This document shows positions 57,701 to 64,000 of a stretch of DNA of 64,000 nt, in pieces. The translations under genes and the position numbers were made by a program. The DNA comes from Volvariella volvacea V23 (taxonomy: Eukaryota; Basidiomycota; Agaricomycetes; Agaricales; Pluteaceae). Numbering within the stretch: the stretch's first letter is position 1; every line of letters begins with the position of its first letter. The DNA lies in contig KB722739.1 of NCBI GenBank assembly GCA_000349905.1, positions 67,495 through 131,494 on the forward strand, given 5' to 3'. The notes beneath the pieces are model-generated. The model did no database searches. It saw only the letters and a program-made list of their open reading frames with translations, and had not been told where the DNA came from.

Positions 57701-60040
57701 CGGCTGTTGTTGGCCAGGCAGAGGAACAGGAGCGCCCCAAGGGTAAGGGAATTGTTGGTATGGCGGTTGTTGCTGATATGGGTCCTGACTGTACTGCGGT
57801 TGTGGTTGCGGTGGTGGGAGCGAAGATTGAGGATGGGGATTGGGGTAAGGATTAGGTAGAGGTGCGGTCGGGAGGGTATAAGCTCCTTGACCTCGTGGCG
57901 CTTGTCCCTGGCCTTGAGGCTGTTGGGGATACGGCATGGGCATCTGTTCTCCATGAGGCTGCTGTGATTGTGAGGGTTGACGTGCGTAATGGGCCGCGAT
58001 TGCACCCCCGGCTACTACCGCCGCTGCCGGCAACATAGTTCCAACACCTTGACTTGGTGCATTTTCATCCTTATTCGGTACAGGAGCGGGAGCAGGAGCA
58101 GGAGGATGGGGGTTGGGCATAATCGGAGCTTGACCTGATCCGGGAGGATTGTAGTATTCATCTGCGTGGCCACGTTCTGGTTTCTGGGTTTGAACTGGGA
58201 CCGGTGCAGGTGCAGGTGCAGGTGCAGGTGTAGGCATAGTCACAGGCGCGGAGGGGGAACGATGGTCACTCCAAACATTATCTTCAAGGCTCACATCATC
58301 GGGTATCCTAGGCTGAGGCATAACCTGCGGAACAGGGGCAGGTTCTCGGGTTGGCGCTGGTGCCCGCGCAGGGGCTGGGGGTGAAGTCTCAGGAACGGGC
58401 ATCTGAACCGTAGGCGCTGGTGCTGGTGCTGGTACAGGGGCAGGAGCTGGGGCAGGGGCAGGGGCGGGTGCCTGAGTAGGAGCTGGTGCAGGAGCAGGAG
58501 TAGGAGCAGGCGGTTGAGTGGGAGGAGGATTAGCCGTCTTGGAAGGCTCCCTCGTCGTCTGAACCGGCAGACTCTTCACAGGCGACGGCGTCCTCGCAAT
58601 AGCAGCCACACTCGTAGCCGTCGCAGCAGCCGTAACCGTCACGGGTGCCGAACTTGGCGCGCTAGCACGAGGGGGCGTGGGGTTCGGCAACGGCACCGCC
58701 TTTTGTGGTAGAGACGAAGTCTGCGGAGGCGGCGTGTACGGCGCACCATGGCCCATCTGCGACGACGACGCTCGGGAGAGGGATCGCTCCCGTCCGCCGC
58801 TGCCGCTACTGCTGCTGCCGGGCCTGCCGAGCGATTCAGTGGTGGGATTGCCGCTGGTCGCGGAGTAGACTTGCCGCCTGATGTTGCCGAACGAGGAGGA
58901 CGAGCGGACTGAGGAGTGTCTGCCGACGGAGGATGAAACGTCCGGTTCGGGTGTGCCTGTGATGCCTCGCTCGGGGAAGAAGGTTGACTCTGTGCCTGTG
59001 CCAGGACCGCCTGCGGAGCTGGGCAGAGGAGCGGGAGTGGGAGCAGCTTGTTCCTTGGGAGACGTAGACATTTCCGGGGCGCGTTCCTCCTTCGCCTTCT
59101 CCTTCGCCTTGCCCTTCTCTCTCCCTCGTTCTTCCGGGCGCTCTCCGTCACTCTCGGCTTCGTCATCTCTCAACGAAACGCGGTAGAGCGAAGGGTCCCG
59201 AATAGACTGCGACGCAGGCAAATCGTCCACGTCGTCCGTAAAAGCACCAGGCCCCAGGCCAGCCTTGTTCGAATCGATCAAAGGCGGCGCTACCCAGTCT
59301 TCACGCGCCCCCTCGCCCTCCCGTCCGCTCTCCTCCGTCCGGGCATGTCCATAATCCGACGATTCGACGCTGGAAGGTATACCAGCCCTTTCTCTCTCCC
59401 TTTCTCTCTCCCTCTCCCTCTCTCGGCTCTTTCTACTCAAAATACTAGCCGGGCCGAGCAACGAACCCGCGTTCGACCCGCTTCCGGGAGGATTGTTAGA
59501 GCTACCGACGGACTGGGACAAAGGCGAAGGCCCAATAACGTGCACCTCCTCTCTCGAAGCAGCAGCCTCCCGTGCAGGCGACTCTGCAATCGGGCTAATA
59601 GGATTCCCACCACCAGGTAAATGCGTATGAGACGCCGACTGAGGAATAGCAGCGGGATTAATGGTCGGCGACGCCCGCGGAATTCTCGCTGGATCAGGAG
59701 AGGACGGGACGTCCGTCATCGTATTACGACGCGAAGGCGTGCCCGGGCGCAAAGTCTGGGGCTGGGCTGGGCCAGGACTGGGAGTCGGCGGTTGGGGAGG
59801 GGAGGTAGTTATACCCGGGCCAGGGGTTTGAGGGGGGATGCCGGGAGTCGGCGGGGCGCTTGGCGCTCCAGCACCAGCTGCGGACGACTCGGACGCTTCT
59901 TTGTCTTTGTTTTTCTCTACGGCACTTTGGAAGGCCCTGTTGACGGAGAGGATGGAGGATGTGCGGCGGGCGACGCGGGACCAGCGACTTTGGCCGCCTT
60001 TGGCTGGACTCGCGGTTGGCGTTCCGGTTGGAGTGCTCAT
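54760..60040 (-). CDS. Gene B: Pro-rich protein with two WW-like segments and membrane C terminus
   Basis: Nine exons: 60040-57195, 56957-56895, 56818-56235, 56183-56070, 56020-55931, 55874-55794, 55736-55492, 55269-55042, 54966-54760; 4458 nt, 1485 aa. The start contains SRWSRVARRTSSILSVNRAF. A disordered region with GPGAFTDDVDDLPAS, a charged REKGKAKEKAKEE tract and long Ala-Pro runs fills about 950 residues. Then come WKEYQLPDSTRYFYN, a second WW-like segment split by a basic Gly-rich insertion (VPEGWELW ... YWVNHQKRTL), a helical region (AKKDAEDALNW), and about five membrane helices, ending MLSLRR. The 222-nt intron between exons 7 and 8 is long for this gene, and its 5' part stays open. 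Full-length partner of gene A. Confidence 0.75.
58190..58530 (-). repeat. Ala-Pro codon repeat in gene B exon 1
   Basis: Runs of GGTGCAGGTGCA-type hexamers on the plus strand, coding on the minus strand for APAPAPAP blocks. A low-complexity, slippage-prone tract within the disordered region. Confidence 0.85.
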
Positions 60041-62015
60041 TGTGAGTTGAGATTGGGGGTGTTAGTGTGCGTTGTTCAGGAGTTGAAATGGAATTGACGT
60101 TGGCGTTGAAGTAGTGTTGACGGATAGGGATGGATTTGAAAGGCTGTGAGAAGGAATGTCAGGGAATAAGGGAGCGAAAGGAGAGGCGATGCAAGCGATT
60201 AATAAACGGAGTGAAGGGGAAGATGTGAGATATGGTTTTAGGAGCCAAGATATACACTGTGAGTACTTCACCAATAGCAACGACCAAATTCGTACCTATG
60301 TTGAGGTCGTGGGCTTACAAGGCTGAGATGGCTGCGCGTTTAGTCAATTGAGCGCGGGCGTGTGGACGTAAGCGTATGAGAGAATACGAGTTAAGAGTAG
60401 CAAGTTCAAGAATAAGACAAGAGACTGAATATGAATATAGCAACGAGACGACAAGCAAGAGAGGAAGCTCGTGGTCAAAAGCAAGGAAGACGACCGGGAA
60501 GATGACTGCGGATATACCTCTGAGTCCAGCACCGAGAAAACGCGAGGAATAGGCTTACGTCTTTCGCAGCAGATGCACTAATCCCGGTGAGTTATCGAAC
60601 CTGTTTCGAATCAAATCAGAAGTGCGCTTGAATTGGCGAGTTGATATTGTTGTGCGACAATAGGAGGCGTTTGGAGGATGATAGTTGGAGGAGGTAAAGC
60701 ACCAAAGGGATGGGGCGAAAAGATGCACAACGAGGAATGAAAGCGGCGTGTGTGCGTGAGGTGTTGCGAGTGGTGTGCGTGTGTGACTTTTGTACCTTTC
60801 TGTTATGTACTGAATTCAAATATATAGGCCTTGAGGCTGCTGAGGAGGCCACAAGGCTCGAGGGGATGCGGTAACGACTACCAAAGGAGGTAAAACGGGG
60901 GGAAGAGATGCCGGTGAAGTGTGGGAGGGTGGTGTAAGGGAAGGGCGAGGCAGAATCTGCGGAGAGGAAAATAGAGAATAATTGGTTTGTGGACAGTTGC
61001 AAGGGACGATTGTCGCGTGGGCCTGAACACGTTGTTCGAAGGATCTTTAGAATGAATGCGCGGGCGTTTTGAGGGTTCGTCATCGCTGATCACGTCTTTG
61101 TTTGATTGATTGTTCGGCGAGTGGGATGTATCAGCACGTTTTTGTTGTAGAACGAGGGATGGAAATGGTGGATGTATTCCGTGAAGAAAGCTGTTGGATA
61201 ATGGAACATATCGATGAGGGTGGGCGCTAATGATGCCGACACCAAGGCCTCCAACGGGCCGTTTCTTTCCAAATCGGCGACTAATGAATGAATTGGAATG
61301 AGGCCGAGAGCTAATCACTATCAGCACGAGGCAGGGAAACGCTACCCGAGCAGACAAGACATCCGGAATGGTTCATGGATAGCACGTTGTAAGCTCGTAC
61401 CGAATCACCACTCCGCACAATGCAATCAGATGCTAACCACCCCGTTGACTCGGCCACTGCCAGCATTGTCGAAGCGCGTCAAAGGGACGTGCAATTGGAG
61501 CGAACACAGCCCCGGCGGAACAATTGGAGGAAGAAGTAACGTAAGGGGATTCAGGACCGGCCTCGTTGTTTTTGTGCACTTGGTTGCCGTACAGAGTTAG
61601 GTGATTGGCGCCCTTTCGGGTCGAATATAAGAACGAGTTTCGTAGCCGACGCCCACAACAACACCCCCTCGTCTGAAGGCATTGTGTTGTAGATGAAGTT
61701 GAGCGGAATGGTACGGAGCAGGTTCAAACGACGAGCGTAAGCGTGACATGTCCACCAGTCACGTCACACTACCTCTGTGACGGTCCCAGATCCTGGCCAG
61801 AACGACGTGCTCCCATGACGCTCGAGGCAGTGCGAAAAGAAACGGCGCTGGAGGCTGTGAGGTTCAAACGCGGACACGCGACAAGGCAACCCGAGTCTCC
61901 TGGTTTAGCATTGTTCCATAGCCATATGTACATGAATTTTGGAATGCTATGCTACATACATAGAACCTTATAATAATAGGGCTCGTACATATCGTTCAAG
62001 TTAAATACCCGCTCC
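60041..62015. other. Upstream region of gene B, no gene seen
   Basis: About 2 kb with only short frames on both strands; holds the gene B promoter and the 3' flank of gene C. Confidence 0.45.
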
Positions 62016-63452
62016 TTAAAAACACAACCTCCTTCTCAACGCCACGAAGAACCCAGTACGAGTCGGAGCAGCACGCGTCGACTTCAGCTGTCTCGCGACC
62101 AACTCGTCTCCTTCCTTGTCGTAATCTTCCTTTTCCGACTCTGGCTCAATCTTTTCATTGTATCCGTCACCATGGCGGAGAGAGTCATGCGCTTGAACTA
62201 GCGTCGATCCCGTGTTTTCCCTTCTCGGTGCAACGACGACCTCAACGACTCCGACATCTACACCTGCATCGACGCCTCCGTTCCCATAGCCATAGCTGTA
62301 CCCGCTGACCACTCTACCCTCCCCACCGGAGCCCTCATCACCGATCCCATACCCGCTGTGTCCGCAGCTGTTCCTATAGCTATACCCAAAACTACTCGCG
62401 TTATCCGAGATCCTAAGCTTCTCAATAATAGGCGTATGATTAACCTGCAACGAACTCGTTCGGCGACCGATACGCGACCACCTATTCCCCGTCAACGTCA
62501 ACGGCGCCGAAACCGGGAACGGGACCTTGAGTTCCTCTACCACCTGTGGCTCCTGTTGTTGCGCGTGATAATGGAACGACGACGGAGGAGGCGGGGGCGG
62601 GGGGGTAGACGGAGGCGACAGATCCGCCGAATTGACACGGAGCAGCGCCGTCCTCGACGACGCCGCCGAAGGTGCGTTATCCCCATCCCCCTTCTCCCTC
62701 CCCTTCGTCTTTGCCTTCTTCCCTCCCTCCTTCGTCTTGGTCCTCCTCACTTTTGCTCTCTCCTTCTCCTTCTCCTCCCTCTTCCTCTCCCTCTCGATTT
62801 CCCTCTCTCTCTCAAGCTCTTTCTCCCTCTCTCTCTCGGCCTCCCTATACAGATCCCTCACAGGATGAGACCCAGGTAAATCTTCCTCATCATCCGTAAA
62901 CGCCCCAGGTCCCAATCTATCCCCTTTCGAAACCACCAAAGGCGGCGGCGCCCAGCCCTCATTCTCCCCCTCGTCCTCCCTCAACACCCCCTCAATCGTC
63001 CCCGCACTCCCCCTCGACCTCCGTCCACCGCCGCCACCACCACTACTCCCAGCCGACCGCGGCCTGGCCCGCGCAGTCCCGCCAGCCCGCGGCTTAATGC
63101 TCAGATTCGGGCTCATCCCCTCGTTGCTCGGCCGGATCTGTATCGTCTTGTTCCGGGGACCATCCGCACCCTGCCTGTGCGCCGAGGCAGCAGGAGGCGC
63201 GATCGTGTACGTCCGGGGGGACTCGGCTGGGGAGTCGACCACGACGGGGTTCGTCGGGCCCGGCACGATGCCAGCCTGCACCTGGATCTTGGGCACGGGC
63301 TTCCGCGCGCTCGCGCTCGCGGTGCCTGGTTTGCCCGTCTGGCGCTGGCTCGAGCCGCTGCTCGATTTTGAGGATGATTTCGGCTTCGGCTTGGGTTTTG
63401 GTTTGGGGGAGGGGGCGGGGTCGACGGTGGGTCGTGTGGTGAGGAATCCCAT
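62016..63452 (-). CDS. Gene C: short disordered relative of genes A and B
   Basis: Single-exon frame, 478 aa. It shares LGPGAFTDDEEDLPGS and GNRWSRIGRRTSSLQVN with gene B (there LGPGAFTDDVDDLPAS and SRWSRVARRTSSILSVN), but in a different order. It has an N-terminal Lys-Pro/Ser run (PSPKPKPKPKPKSSSK), a strong Arg/Glu/Lys helix tract (REKELEREREIERERKREE) that may form a coiled coil, and a Gly/Tyr-rich stretch. WW-like and membrane parts are absent. Possibly a partial, rearranged duplicate that still codes. Confidence 0.6.
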   Translation of the reverse strand: MGFLTTRPTVDPAPSPKPKPKPKPKSSSKSSSGSSQRQTGKPGTASASARKPVPKIQVQAGIVPGPTNPVVVDSPAESPRTYTIAPPAASAHRQGADGPRNKTIQIRPSNEGMSPNLSIKPRAGGTARARPRSAGSSGGGGGGRRSRGSAGTIEGVLREDEGENEGWAPPPLVVSKGDRLGPGAFTDDEEDLPGSHPVRDLYREAEREREKELEREREIERERKREEKEKERAKVRRTKTKEGGKKAKTKGREKGDGDNAPSAASSRTALLRVNSADLSPPSTPPPPPPPSSFHYHAQQQEPQVVEELKVPFPVSAPLTLTGNRWSRIGRRTSSLQVNHTPIIEKLRISDNASSFGYSYRNSCGHSGYGIGDEGSGGEGRVVSGYSYGYGNGGVDAGVDVGVVEVVVAPRRENTGSTLVQAHDSLRHGDGYNEKIEPESEKEDYDKEGDELVARQLKSTRAAPTRTGFFVALRRRLCF

Positions 63453-64000
63453 GGCGTGAGTTTATGAGCGGTGAGCGATGAAGTTATATAGTGGATGGAT
63501 CCTACGGATCGGTCTGATTTTGGGGGGTGATGTGGGGGTGAGCCTCGAGAACAAATTGAACACCGAGGGGGTTATGGATGCGGATGTGGGTGCGATGTGG
63601 GGAGACGGCACCAAAGAACGGTATTAGCGCTCGTGTCTGTGTGCGTATGCGCTGTATTGCCAGTGCCAGCTAGCAGATGGGGGGACACGGCAAGGTAAAG
63701 GCGAGGCGAGAAGGCTGATGCAATTGTTGGGCTTTGCTCAACAGCCTACACCACCATATATATACGCTACCACCCTTCAAAGAGTACAAGCAACCCATTA
63801 ATGAACAAGGGAAGATCCAAACCCAACCCAACCCAAAACCATACGGGTCACAACGGAGTGTCAGAGCATGAAATGGAGCGTGAACATGAACGATCCCTTG
63901 CAATGTAGGAATGGCCCGGCGAGTCTAGTTGTACGTGTATAAAGTGACCGTTGTCAGAGGGTGAAGAGGCTATCCGTATGAGTGCGAGTGTGATTACGAG
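63453..64000. other. Upstream region of gene C
   Basis: No gene supported; presumably the gene C promoter and leader. Confidence 0.45.

Noticed and set aside
57275..57859. 194-codon Arg-rich plus-strand frame
   Set aside because: Antisense to the repetitive exon 1 of gene B; the composition mirrors the coding strand.
62358..62879. 173-codon plus-strand frame
   Set aside because: Antisense to the Arg/Glu tract of gene C.

Overview
The window looks like a scaffold piece from a filamentous basidiomycete, most likely an agaricomycete. Genes are split by many short (about 45-70 nt) GT-AG introns. There are F-box-like proteins, a cytochrome P450, a GH16-type protein, proline/serine-rich disordered proteins and large lineage-specific membrane families. 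Three 100-base N runs (1524-1623, 24605-24704, 41918-42017) are assembly gaps. I found no rRNA, tRNA or CRISPR array.

Layout. 1-671: 3' end of a membrane-protein paralog ('family M'). 2000-3750: AT-rich, CpG-poor island that overlaps the 3' exons of a WW-like/membrane gene ('gene A', 3008-7400). 8525-9635: degenerate F-box/LRR-like gene joined to a family M exon-1 relic. 10319-20016: tandem array of four minus-strand family M genes (three intact, one frameshifted) with an F-box pseudogene and a small single-pass membrane gene inside it. 20640-26450: decayed zone with an F-box relic, a TA-flanked palindromic MITE, broken gene pieces, and a 2.6 kb CpG-depleted inverted repeat that carries a solo LTR. 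30089-35055: P450, intact F-box-like gene, kinase-like pseudogene. 35734-41190: a secreted acidic disordered protein and, divergently, an anchored Ser/Pro-rich protein. 42018-47510: two copies each of two unknown gene families, partly broken. 48422-54233: nuclear-type charged protein, diverged sixth family M member, small membrane protein, and a membrane-anchored GH16-fold protein that has lost both catalytic glutamates. 54760-60040: 'gene B', intact 9-exon paralog of gene A. 62016-63452: 'gene C', a short relative sharing only disordered-region motifs.

How it fits together. The dominant theme is duplication and decay: family M (six loci plus one exon relic), the A/B/C family, F-box-like genes (one intact, three broken) and two unknown families. 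CpG-to-TpG/CpA decay is visible by comparing paralogs (gene A with B; 2365-2620 with 22127-22390), which suggests methylation- or RIP-like silencing of repeats that spreads into a host gene. No metabolic cluster is evident around the P450. Exon models were assembled by hand from splice signals, paralog alignment and reading-frame closure; the multi-exon totals are divisible by three wherever I call the gene intact.
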